Source: Eutreptiella sp. 'Long Island Sound 2002' (taxonomy: Eukaryota; Euglenozoa; Euglenophyceae; Eutreptiales; Eutreptiaceae). Taken from it: DNA of 64,000 bases. Location of the stretch: positions 58,129,355 through 58,193,354 of the forward strand of contig OZ038384.1 of the NCBI GenBank assembly GCA_964036045.1, given 5' to 3'. Below, piece after piece: positions 55,071-64,000 of this stretch (position 1 is its first letter; each line of letters starts with the position of its first letter). Under the pieces are notes generated by a model, which searched no databases, had not been told where the DNA came from, and saw only the letters and a list, made by a program, of their open reading frames with translations. Position numbers and translations under genes: made by a program.

Positions 55071-56547
55071 TACATGCTTCTCCTTCATGGATGCCATTCC
55101 TTTCGGATCCAGTCTGAGGCCTAGGTACGGCACCGTACTCTTGGCCACCAGACAAGCCCACGGAGTTACCGCGTTGTTAGGGCTCAAGTGCACCATGATC
55201 GAGGGAACGCGAGTGGTAGTGGTGTACCCACACTTGCCAACTTTGATGGACATGCCCATGTCCGCCAAGCACTGCACAATTGCCGCTGCATACTCAAGGA
55301 ACTGCGGTAAGGAGTGCGCTATCAGCCAGAGGTCGTCACAATATGCTTGTACCAGGGGCGGCATAGCGTGGCGGGCATCCCCTTGGGCTTTCCGGGCAAG
55401 GCTCCGAAAGAGGGGTTCCAGGAGGAGGAGGTAGAGCACGGCGCTTTCTGCGCTGCCTTGCCTCTAGCCTCTATGGAGGCATATGCTCTGGGTGGGACCA
55501 TGCGCTGTGACAATGCGCACTGCGGAGCCGTAGCTAAGGGTATGGAAGAGCTGTATAAGCTCCTCCGGGACCCCCAAGAGGAGAGCCGGTGCCCCATGCG
55601 GGGCGGTGTCGAAGGCCTTGGAGACATGAAAGGCCAGGACATGATACTCCTCCCGTCTCCTTTGCAGTCTGCGCTGTGCCAGAAACACCGGGGCTGCCGC
55701 CGTTGAGCCGGGCATGGCCCCGAACTGCCACTCTGCAGCCAGTCCCTTACGAGCTAGGACTGCCGTGAACCTCCTCATGAGGGGAGTCATAAGCATTCTC
55801 ATGTCCTGTTCTCCCAACGCTATGGGCCTGTATGCATCCAAGTCCTCTCCTGGCCGTGCCCTTGGGCATCTGCCAGATGATGGCCTCATGCCACGACTCC
55901 GGGACTTCCGCACCACGGACGATGGCCCGGTAGGCGTGTACCAAGAGCCCTTGCACCGGCTCGGGCAGCTCCGCGATGAGGGCCGCCGTGACTCTATCGG
56001 ACCCCGGCGCCTTGTCGTCCGCCACGGCCTGCTCCGCGGCGTCCTTAAGGTCGTGCAGTGTGTGGTCCTGTACCGATTTCCAGTCGTCAGGTACACCCCG
56101 AGGGATGTGGGCCCGGACCAACCCTTCAAAAGCCGGTGGGTTCACCGGCCTCTTGGCATATAGCGCCTCCCAGTACCCCTGGACCTCCCGACCATGACCC
56201 ATGAGGCCTCCATGAGCACTTTCTCCGACTCCCAGAGGCACACGGACCATAAGCCGGAGGGAGCGTAGCTAGCCACGTTGATGGCCTCGCGGATCCGTCC
56301 ACCGGAGTTGCAAATCCGGCACCTTGCCCCGCCAGTAGTCTTTGATGAACCTGCGCCGGTTGCATCTGAAGATACCCCTGAGCTCTTCCACGCGATGGTC
56401 AACCTGCCGAAGCTGCTGGTCTAAAGCATCGCGCAAGTCCTCCACAGTGGCGGGAGACAAGTTGGGGTCCACCTGCCGGAGGTGCTGTAGCAAGGCGGTT
56501 GCTTCTCTGGAGGCGAGCCTTGCGCCTGCCACGTCCCGTTTCCACAA
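55070..56547 (-). pseudogene. LINE reverse transcriptase domain (copy 3)
   Basis: From 56547 a helical linker leads (through frameshifts near 56.3 kb) to the fingers: DDKAPGSDRVTAALIAELPE at about 56000, then PESWHEAIIWQMPKG. After another shift, YRPIALGEQDMRMLMTPLM is followed by motif A, written here FHVSKAFDTAPH, where the catalytic Asp expected before SKAFD is His. Motif B appears as an eroded RG-stop-RQG, motif C is intact (VQAYCDDLWLIA), and motif E is YLGLRLDPKG at about 55100. LINE reverse transcriptases copy element RNA at a nicked target. This one cannot, given the substituted Asp, stops and frameshifts. Confidence 0.85.
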
Positions 56548-56796
56548 CTAATGGGCCCGCCACACAAGGGCTTGCTGATCCGTGACGACCTTGGATAGAG
56601 ACGCCTCCGTCTGCGGTTGTCCATACGGGTACTGCGGGTCTATGCCCGATGGCATGCGCACCCCCATCACTCGCGATACCTCGTCACGGAAGGCATAGAG
56701 CAGGCCGAAGACCGCCTGAACCTCCAGCGTGCCCATGGTGGCAGTGTCCTGATCCGACGAGAGCCACTCTCAAAGCGCCGGATCATCACAGGTCCT

Positions 56797-57598
56797 CTAC
56801 AGCACTGCTGCCGCCGCCTCGCGGACCCCCGTTGAGTCCGGACGTATGGCGTGCAGCCTGCCCTGAGCGTGCGAGTAGGCCAGCTGTGTGATCCTCTGCT
56901 TGGCAGCCACTGCCAGTGGGATGCGCAGGACCATGGGGCCATGGTCAGACCCTAGCGCCACAGGAGACCTCCCCGGTGCCAGGTACGGGCGCTCACGCAT
57001 TGCCCACGGGACCAGCGGTGCTTTGAGCATGAAGGAGTACATTCCCTGCACGCGTAGGCTGCCGGTCCTCCTCTGCCGCATGTCCCGCCCTCAAGAACCC
57101 ACACTGTTCCCATAGGGCCATGAACCGTCTCGTGGTGGGGTGTCTTGGGGACTCCATCCATATGTTGAAGTCCCCCCCGATGAGCACCGGCCTCGTGCCT
57201 CCCGCGCTCTAGGCCGCCGCATACATGGCCACGTCAGCCTAGAAGGACCCCTTAGACGCCCAAGAGTCACCGCCACTGCCAGGGCCGTGGACGTTGATGA
57301 CCGTGACCGTCCCACCTGCGGTCGCCACATTGAGGGCCATGGCCTTGCCCCGCACGATGTCCACCACATCTCGAACCTCCTCCGCAGCAAACACGTCCGC
57401 TCGAAGGGCAATCAAGAGAGCGCCACGTATCGCAGCCGCCAACGCCGCCTGCGCAGCGACCCCCGGGAACGCGTGGTGCCCATGGTGACGACACTGATTC
57501 TCCATATGTACCACGCCCTTGGGGTCGTGCAGGCCCCAGGGTTGTGTATAGCGACCTTTTCGGCTATCAGACATCAGACATCCGATCTTTATGGACAA
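56797..57598 (-). pseudogene. LINE endonuclease domain (copy 3), 5'-incomplete
   Basis: The minus strand carries VTVINVHGPGSGGDSW at about 57270, then after a frame change VLIGGDFNIWMESP at about 57180 (the GDFN motif), and after another SDHGPMVLRIP at about 56950 (the SDH motif). These are hallmarks of endonuclease/exonuclease/phosphatase-fold endonucleases of LINEs, which nick the target DNA. The N-terminal Asn and Glu motifs were not found, so the element probably begins near 57.5-57.6 kb by 5' truncation or has lost this part. At least two frameshifts and in-frame stops. Confidence 0.8.
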
Positions 57599-59800
57599 CC
57601 ATTACCCAACCAAGAAACCCCCTCCCCCTCCGCTTGATTATGCCCTACACCAACCCCCCCCCCCCCCAGCCGTTGTCCACATCAAAATTCTTCACCGGAA
57701 AAAGCCCCCCCTTGGGTGACCCACCCATCCCTCCCCCCACTATCGGCCGCTTTCAAGCAGCCCCCCCCCCCCCAAGGAAAAATGTGTCACGGAAAACACA
57801 ACCCCCCCCCCCTTTGGAAAACAATCGCAATTTCCTGCATCTCACATTTTTTGTTGACAGCATTGTATGTGACAACTTCAATTTGATTATGCAGAACACC
57901 CTCGAAGTGTTTTGGTTGTTTGTGGTCTAGGCCTTGGCACCTACGACCATATACCCCTTCAATGATGCACATGCTGACAACAGCTGAGAAGGGGTTGTGA
58001 CATGTTCGCCTCTGCGTCCAATTACAATTTGCTGACAATTTGCTTATGCAGAACACCCCTGAGGTCTTTTCATTGTTTGTGGTCTAGGCCTTGGCGCCTA
58101 TGACCACGGAGCCCTTCAATGATGAACATGCTGACAACAGGTGAGAAAGGGTTCTGACATGTTTGCTTCTGCAACCCATTGAAATTTGTTGACCGCGAGC
58201 CCCTTCAAAGACGATGCATGACAGTTGCTCCGTCACGCGTGGGTCTGTGTGTGGACCCCTGCAGGGACCTTTTTCATTAGGACATGTTTTGTGCGGAACG
58301 AGCTTTTGAAAACGGACAAAACTTCGCAGCCGAGGAAAGCGACATCCGCTGCTCTGTTGCCACCAGCAATCAGTCTATCATGTCCGACCAAATGCGCACC
58401 ATGTCCTCCAATGGCCAGCAAGCATTTTGAAAACCCTTGTTTGTCAATGTCATGTGCAAGCAACATACATCTGAGAAGGGGCTTTGCAGTGAATTTGAAT
58501 TTGATTTGCCATTGTGTGATTTTTTTAACCCGACCCTCTTACTTAGCCCTCAAGGCTCATTGCAATTTGCTGCACTTTGCTCCGCTCACGCTCTCGTGTT
58601 TATTCCCGGGATCTGGTGACGACCATAAAAAACCCCTTGTCCTCTTCGTGCTTTGTCTTGCTGTGCTTTCCCTTGTGCTATTTCTCTAGGAAGTATGGAA
58701 AATCATTCAGACAATACCATAGTGTAGGGCAACCCCCCCCCCCTCCCCCGTGCACGATCATATGGAAAAGCCTGTCCTGACTCTTTGAATGCAATGTGTA
58801 ACATGGTGTGTCCAAAGAATGTATGTGTGAACGCATGTGTGCGTTGTTTGATTTTCTTCTGCTTACCATGACCATTTTATTTGTGAATCCGAATTCAATT
58901 GATACCAATTGCCATGGTCATGATGCTGTCCCTTGAGGTACCAGGACCCGCCTGCAGTCTCAGCTGTGACGTTGTGACTGCAGGTGATGTGTAGCTTGTA
59001 TGTACCCTCCCATTTGCCATTGTTTGCATGTCGTCCGGTTCGCAACCCCTTCAATAATGATCTCATTCATTTCAGTACCCTGTGGGGCTGGTCTGCCGAT
59101 GTTGGGTTTGGGCTGTGCCACAAACCCCTGCAGGGACCTTTTTCTTAGGCCCTGTTTGGTGTCGCCAGAGCGGTTGAGAAATGCACCGTTTTGTGCAATG
59201 GGAACCGCCCCTTGCCACATGGATGCATAGCACAGCATGCAGACGTTCAGCCTTTTTGCGCGCTGAGAAGGCCTGGGCCACCAGCAAGCAGACAAGTCCA
59301 CTCTCCACTGCGGCCTTTGAGTGCCTTAGACTGGCTGCCCCAAAATTTCACAAGCACCCACAGGGTGTTCGTAAGGACTCCCCCACAGGGTATATCCGAC
59401 CTTCATATCCAAAAACAAGACATCTGAGAAGGGGCTTTGCTATGTGTCACATTTGCTTCCCAAGTGAACGTACTTTGTTGTATGGTGCCTTGTGTGCTTT
59501 GCTTTCATTTTGCCGTCCACGTCCGTCTTCACGCAATGGGAAACAAATGGGAAAACGCCCTCCCCCCCCTCCCCACGCTGCGACCACATCCAAGAGCCTG
59601 CCCCCTCCCCCTTTGACAATAGCATGGCGCATTTATTTAGTGCTCCCGTGGTCCAACATGCCCCCATGCCAATCTTCCATGCTCTTCTATACTTGACAGC
59701 TTTTGTTTGCCCACTACAACGTCCGAGTTGTACTTTTTGCTGTGTGACCTCAACCTTAGCGTTGTAGTCCACTAAGCCGCTCTCAAACCGCTCTCTTCCG
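57599..59800. other. Intergenic DNA with C runs and internal duplications
   Basis: C runs of 10-14 bases lie near 57655, 57761, 57805 and 58735. A 157-bp tandem duplication (57850-58165) is listed separately. A looser duplication relates about 58250-58780 to about 59120-59600 through CCCTGCAGGGACCTTTTTC (58258, 59126), CATCTGAGAAGGGGCTTTGC (58468, 59428) and C-rich ends. No gene is supported. Confidence 0.55.
57850..58165 (+). repeat. 157-bp tandem duplication
   Basis: ATGCAGAACACCC begins at 57889 and at 58046. Both are followed by TTGTTTGTGGTCTAGGCCTT, then CCCTTCAATGATG, ACATGCTGACAACAG and TGAGAAGGGGTT or a close variant. Confidence 0.85.
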
Positions 59801-59845
59801 TTGCTCTTCAACCGCCCTCTTCCACTTATCGTGAACTTCCAAACC

Positions 59846-62600
59846 ATGGGTCCAAAATCGGTCCCCAAGAGCAAGTATGGTGGTCCAACGCCAAAGCCAA
59901 AGCCAAAGCCACAGCCAACGCCCCAGCCACCACCCGGGGTTGTGGATTTCGTCATGGTCCCACCGCAACCCTCTGCACAACCACAACCACTGCGTGCCCC
60001 TGAGCCGCAGCAGTCCGCCCATATCCCGGCCGTGGCGCTGGTCGACTCGCGCACGCCACAGGGTGCTCAACCCTCTGCACAGCCAATGCGTGCCCCTAAG
60101 CCGCAGCAATTCGCCCCTATCCCGTTTGTGGCGCCGGTCGACTCGGGCGCGCCACAGGGTGCTCAACCCTCTGCCCAGCCAATGCGTGGCCCTGAGCCGC
60201 AGCAGTCCGCCCCTGTCCCGTCCGTGGCGCCGGTCGACTCGGCGCGCCACAGGGTGATCAACCCTCTGCACAGCCAATGCGTGCCCCTGAGCCGCAGCAG
60301 TCCGCCCATGTCCCAGCCGTGGCGCCGGTGAACCCGGGCGCGCCAACAGGGTGCCCAACCCTCAACACAACCACTGTGTGCCGCTGAGCCACAGCAGTCC
60401 ACCCCTGTCCCGGCCATGGCGCCGGTCGACTTGGGTGCCCACAGGGTGCTCAACCCTCATCACAACCACCGTGTGCCGCTGAGCCACAGCAGTCCATCAC
60501 TTTCCGGGCAGTGCCGACGGCTGCTTGGGGTGCGCCACACGGCGGTCAATCCCCGGCACAACCACCATGTGCCGCTCCGCCACAGCCATCCCTCCAACTC
60601 CCACAGCAGCCAACACCATTGCCCACTACTGCCACATTGAACAACATGGACTATGGGCCAGATGACAACCTTGTGGAAGGGTTTACACAACGGTGGCTTG
60701 ACCGCGACAGGTTTGTGGCCACAGCATCAGAGGTGTACACTGTCCAGAGATGTCAAGAGATGTCAAGAGATGGAGGCTGCCGAGGTGTGGGCAGAGAAGA
60801 ACGGCACGGAACGGAAGCTGGTCTTTGAGGAATGGTACCCTAAAGATGACGGTGATGCGAATGGGAAGCCACAATGGGCCTCCGAAATGGAGGTTTGGGG
60901 CAACTATGAGCTCAGTGATGGTGACATGGTGCATGGCTCGATGGCTGCCAACCGCAACTGGGACCCCTCGGAACCAGACTTTGAGGCAAAGGTGCATGGT
61001 GATGGCATCTTAGTGTTTGGATCAGTTGTGCTAATAAGCCACGTGCCAATCTCACTGGCACTTGCTGGTGTAAGATTGTCCCTGACACAGCTGCCTTTCG
61101 CACCTTGCGTAAGGAGATCCAGCAAGGGTTAGCATGGCCCAAAATGCTGGCAAACATCCGGGCCGAACCAAGGGACGCGCCTCCCTTGTCGAAAGAAGAC
61201 CAGGAGATCCTTAAACACCTTGTCCAACACCACGGGTTGAACCCCTCACAAGCGTTGGCTGTGCGTCAGGTAATCGACGAGTCATGCATCACAACATTGA
61301 TTGGAGGTGCTGGCACAGGGAAGTCAGAGTCCTTGTTGGCATGCATCAAAACCCTGCTATGGCAGCAAGGCCTCCTTTTTGCCCAGAACTCCGATCCTGC
61401 TCACCTCGGCACCATCAATATGGGCAAGAAGGTGCGGGGACCTGAGGGTGATACCCCACCCCGCGCATGTGTGCTGGTGACTGCACCCACCAATGCACAA
61501 GTCGACAAACCGTTGACACGCGTGCATGAGGAGTGTTATGATGACGCTGTGTTTCGTGACAGGGTGCTCAGCGACCATGCAGCACCCTGGTTGCGACTCT
61601 GTGCCCAACGGGCTACTGCCCCACCAAGGCTGGCGTCCTTTCACCGGCTGAAGGTGCAGGAGACCTTGGGGAACACCCCAGGATGTAAGGCTACCCTCAC
61701 ATGTGCCCTTAACTCCTGCCGTGTGCTGCTTGCCACGGCTGGGATGGTTGCTAACCGGCACAAGCTGCTTCTTGGGGCTGCACTAGGGAAGCAACAAACT
61801 GGGTTTGCCTCTAGCTTTGTGGATGAGGCGTCCAAGCACAACAACTCAGTGGGCTTGGACTTGGCAGCTATGGGCAGCCAATGTCTGTTGTGTGGTGACC
61901 CTGGGCAGTTGCGGCCCTACAGCCACGTCCAACTTTTGGCCAATGCTTGTGAGGGTGAAGTAAACGCCAAACAAGTGGCGTGGCCATCGGAACAGACCTT
62001 CTTATACAAGAATATTCACAGGCAATTTGCTGGCCCGCAAGTGCATTGGCAGGATTCGCACCGGTTTTGCACCACCAGCACCTTGCTATTCTTTTTGTAC
62101 CGCACGCGTTGCCGGGCCAATATCCTGGTACAACAGTACCGGATGAACAAGCCTCTAGCTACAATCATGCGTGCCTTGTTCACAGAGGGGGCCCTTGGTT
62201 ACTACTACTCATATGTGCACCCCCTCCCTGACCCAATCCTTAACAACCCCATCAGCATCGTGGACCTCGATGGGACCAGCTGCCGGGGGGAGTCCCCTCT
62301 TCAAAAAGCAAAAAATACCAACTTTCGGACACAGCAGGGTTGTACCGTAGGGTCGACCTGCCCTTGTGGCAGGACACGTACAGCTGCTTGGATTCGCTGC
62401 GGTTCTTGAAGAGGGACTTTTGCACCGCCCTTGGGGTGTACGTGGCATCCCTTCTCCATTGGGTTGACCGCTGCCCTGGGACCCTTGGGGTGTGTGCACC
62501 AGTGCAGGTGCATGGGGAGGAAGCCGTCCAATGTGAGTGGCGCAAGCTGCCCCATGGGGTGAAGGATTACGTTTTGGGCGCCACTAAGCTAACCCTTTGA
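59846..62600 (+). pseudogene. SF1 (UPF1-like) helicase gene with N-terminal repeats, frameshifted
   Basis: An ATG at 59846 (context AAACCATGG) opens a Lys/Pro-rich start (MGPKSVPKSKYGG) and a 32-residue repeat array. Single-base losses and gains in the array (about 60240, 60340, 60435) and a duplicated 10-mer TGTCAAGAGA (60751-60770) change frame. An ordinary segment (RKLVFEEWYPKDDGD; DMVHGSMAANRNWDPSEPD) follows, and after a further shift near 61030 the helicase frame runs to 62409. It has LNPSQALAV, Walker A GGAGTGKS (about 61303), APTNAQVD, DEAS (about 61794), GDPGQL (about 61866) and QQYRMNKP (about 62105), the motif order of UPF1-type superfamily 1 helicases, which unwind RNA or DNA with ATP. 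Motifs V and VI are missing. A different frame continues to a TGA at about 62600. Confidence 0.75.
59960..60620 (+). repeat. 96-bp coding minisatellite, about seven units
   Basis: Units encode PQGAQPSAQPMRAPEPQQS followed by a variable PxVAPVDSG. Early units are near identical and later ones (from about 60340) are diverged with CPLC-free PPCAAEPQQS variants. Indels between units shift the reading frame, which breaks the gene. Confidence 0.85.
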
Positions 62601-64000
62601 GGCAGCATCGTTTCCATGCAGTCCTGGCCATTGCGCCAGGCCTGCATGTTGCCTAACCCTGTCCGTACAAGAATATGCATTGACCTAGGGCCTCTGACCA
62701 TCCACGTCACGTCACAACACTACCACTCACAGCACCATTGGGAAACCGTACACACATGTGACCGGAGCCATGTGACCACCACCATCTTTGCTTTTCTGTG
62801 CCTTGAATGCCCTTGTGTGCAATGGGATATGACACATGTATCCTACGGGCACAGCATAGAATGTTGAGAACCGGGGCATGTTTGTCAACGTTGCCTGGCA
62901 CGTGCCCTCCGATCTTTACACGTTAATTGTCAGCGCCGCTGGGAATATTCCTCCCAAAAACGCTTCCGATATTTTTCCATCCCTAGGGATTTCGGAAGCC
63001 AGGCTGCCAAAATTGGTCGGGGTGATCGCTTCCGACGTCGGAAGCAATGCTTCCGACGATCGGTCGGAGTTCACCCAAGCACATACTAGGAGCATTGCTT
63101 CCAAAATGCTCTGGCACATTGCTTGGAATTGTCAGGAGCATTGCATCCCCAATTGCTTGCTTAATCCCAAGGAAATTCCAAGGGTTTTTGTAAAAAAGTC
63201 ACCATCCGACCAACTATACACATTGAACATTTCCCCCCATAGGACCCTGGTTTGACTGTGTGACTGGTTGGCTGATGTGGCTGGCACATAGGGCCTTGAG
63301 ACGATGACTGTGATGGACCATGATTGCTTTTTTGCCGACCGGCATGCCCCGTTTTCGAAACTGATTGCGCTACCACTGCTCACGCATGAGTGTTTCCCTC
63401 TCTTTCCTGGGCCAAAAAACTGTTCATGTACACACAATTGACGACCACCCCCTTCCCCAACCCCTGAAGTGGCAGCGCTTAAAGTAGGATATTTTTTTTG
63501 TTTTGGCAGGTCACCGCCCCACCCCCGCACCCCTGAAAAATAGAATCCGTGGAGTCCCGGCAGCGCGACTAACCCCTGGGAAGCCAGTGGGGATGAGCGA
63601 CGCACGGATTCAGGTGGCCTGCCCGGGGCATGGACGACAATCGCTTTTTTTAAAAATGAAAAGACAGAACAAGAAATTGGTATCACACGGTCTTCTTACT
63701 CTTTTGTTGTGTGAGGGATAAGGGATGGAATCGTTGTTTTTTTGGACGAACAATTCCGATGGTTGAATATGGTTGCCGTTTTTTCTCACAAAAAAAGCAC
63801 TGTGTATCACTTAGCATCAGTTGACTACCTGTCCCTTCGTCTTTGTGCTTGCCTTTGTGCATGTTTTGGTGTGCAAGAATTTCGTTTGCCGAGTATTGTT
63901 GTCTACAGTGTGCTGTTCCATGTCGCAAATAGCATGTCCGGATGGCTCCACGTTGTGGCTCCATGTTTATTTGATCCACCTAATTTTGGAGTATGCTGAA
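62601..64000. other. Intergenic DNA; cluster of GCTTCCGA motifs
   Basis: Between 62964 and 63060 the motif GCTTCCGA or its complement occurs at least five times, including the perfect palindrome GCTTCCGACGTCGGAAGC at 63028-63045. The remainder shows no gene. Confidence 0.55.
63028..63045. repeat. Perfect 18-bp palindrome
   Basis: GCTTCCGACGTCGGAAGC equals its own reverse complement and lies in the GCTTCCGA cluster. Confidence 0.85.

Larger units (their letters stand above)
51321..57598 (-). mobile_element. LINE copy 3, decayed, with an internal inverted block
   Basis: Reading the minus strand from 57.6 kb there is an apurinic-type endonuclease and then a reverse transcriptase, ending near 55.07 kb. 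From there down to about 52.39 kb the coding strand flips: thumb-like sequence, RNase H and zinc-binding segments read on the plus strand from 52.39 to 55.07 kb. Below 52.39 kb the minus strand resumes with the C-terminal domain seen in the other two copies. Turning the middle block round restores endonuclease, polymerase, thumb, RNase H, zinc knuckle, C-terminal domain, although about 240 residues seen in the 40.5-kb copy between the zinc knuckle and the C-terminal domain are missing. Many frameshifts and stops show long decay. The ends and target duplication were not located. Confidence 0.7.

Noticed and set aside
51321-57598. Twin priming as the cause of the LINE inversion
   Set aside because: Twin priming would place the inverted 5' part head-to-head with the 3' part. 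Here the polymerase and the zinc-knuckle ends meet tail-to-tail and the C-terminal domain is again on the first strand.
61105-62409. Helitron helicase
   Set aside because: The motif set (DEAS, GDPGQL, QQYRM) is UPF1-like rather than PIF1-like, and no replication-initiator domain or Helitron ends were seen.

Overview
This window looks like nuclear DNA of a microbial eukaryote, probably an alga or other protist with a repeat-rich genome. Genes are sparse and are not arranged in operons. Several candidate genes only make sense as short exons separated by introns with GT...AG ends. Non-LTR retrotransposons, a hAT-like miniature element, an 85-bp satellite, minisatellites, A-tract arrays and long G or C homopolymers fill most of the space. 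I cannot name the species from sequence alone.

Layout. 0-5 kb holds an edge coding fragment, a palindromic block and a tandem pair of related coding exons (2.27-3.13 kb). 5-10 kb is non-coding, with a duplicated 150-bp segment and a 381-bp hAT-like miniature element (7.07-7.45 kb). At 10.6-11.7 kb an A/T-tract block is followed by a diverged satellite. 11.8-12.4 kb is a broken coding region. 17.2-25.0 kb is studded with copies of a palindrome close to TTGTCAGGATCCTGACAA among weak coding fragments. 25.9-26.7 kb is a candidate intron-containing gene. 27.6-31.0 kb repeats the order A-tract block then 85-bp satellite (about 36 units). 31.5-34.1 kb has unidentified coding fragments and C-rich DNA. 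Two copies of a long composite repeat lie at 35.0-36.7 and 47.7-48.9 kb. A candidate four-exon gene with a Gly-Gly-Lys tail lies at 43.5-45.0 kb. 59.8-62.6 kb is a decayed SF1 (UPF1-like) helicase gene with an N-terminal 96-bp repeat array.

The strongest biology is a LINE superfamily present as three copies with little nucleotide resemblance. Two are plus-strand, 5'-truncated insertions (37.52-38.29 and 40.51-42.76 kb), each with a target-site duplication I could read directly. The third (about 51.3-57.6 kb) has endonuclease and reverse transcriptase on the minus strand, thumb, RNase H and zinc-binding segments on the plus strand, and the C-terminal domain on the minus strand again. One internal inversion of about 2.7 kb would restore the normal domain order. 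All three share a C-terminal domain beyond the zinc knuckle that I do not recognise from described LINE proteins; two of them end in paired QLTG motifs. Frameshifts, stops and a substituted catalytic residue show the large copy is dead.
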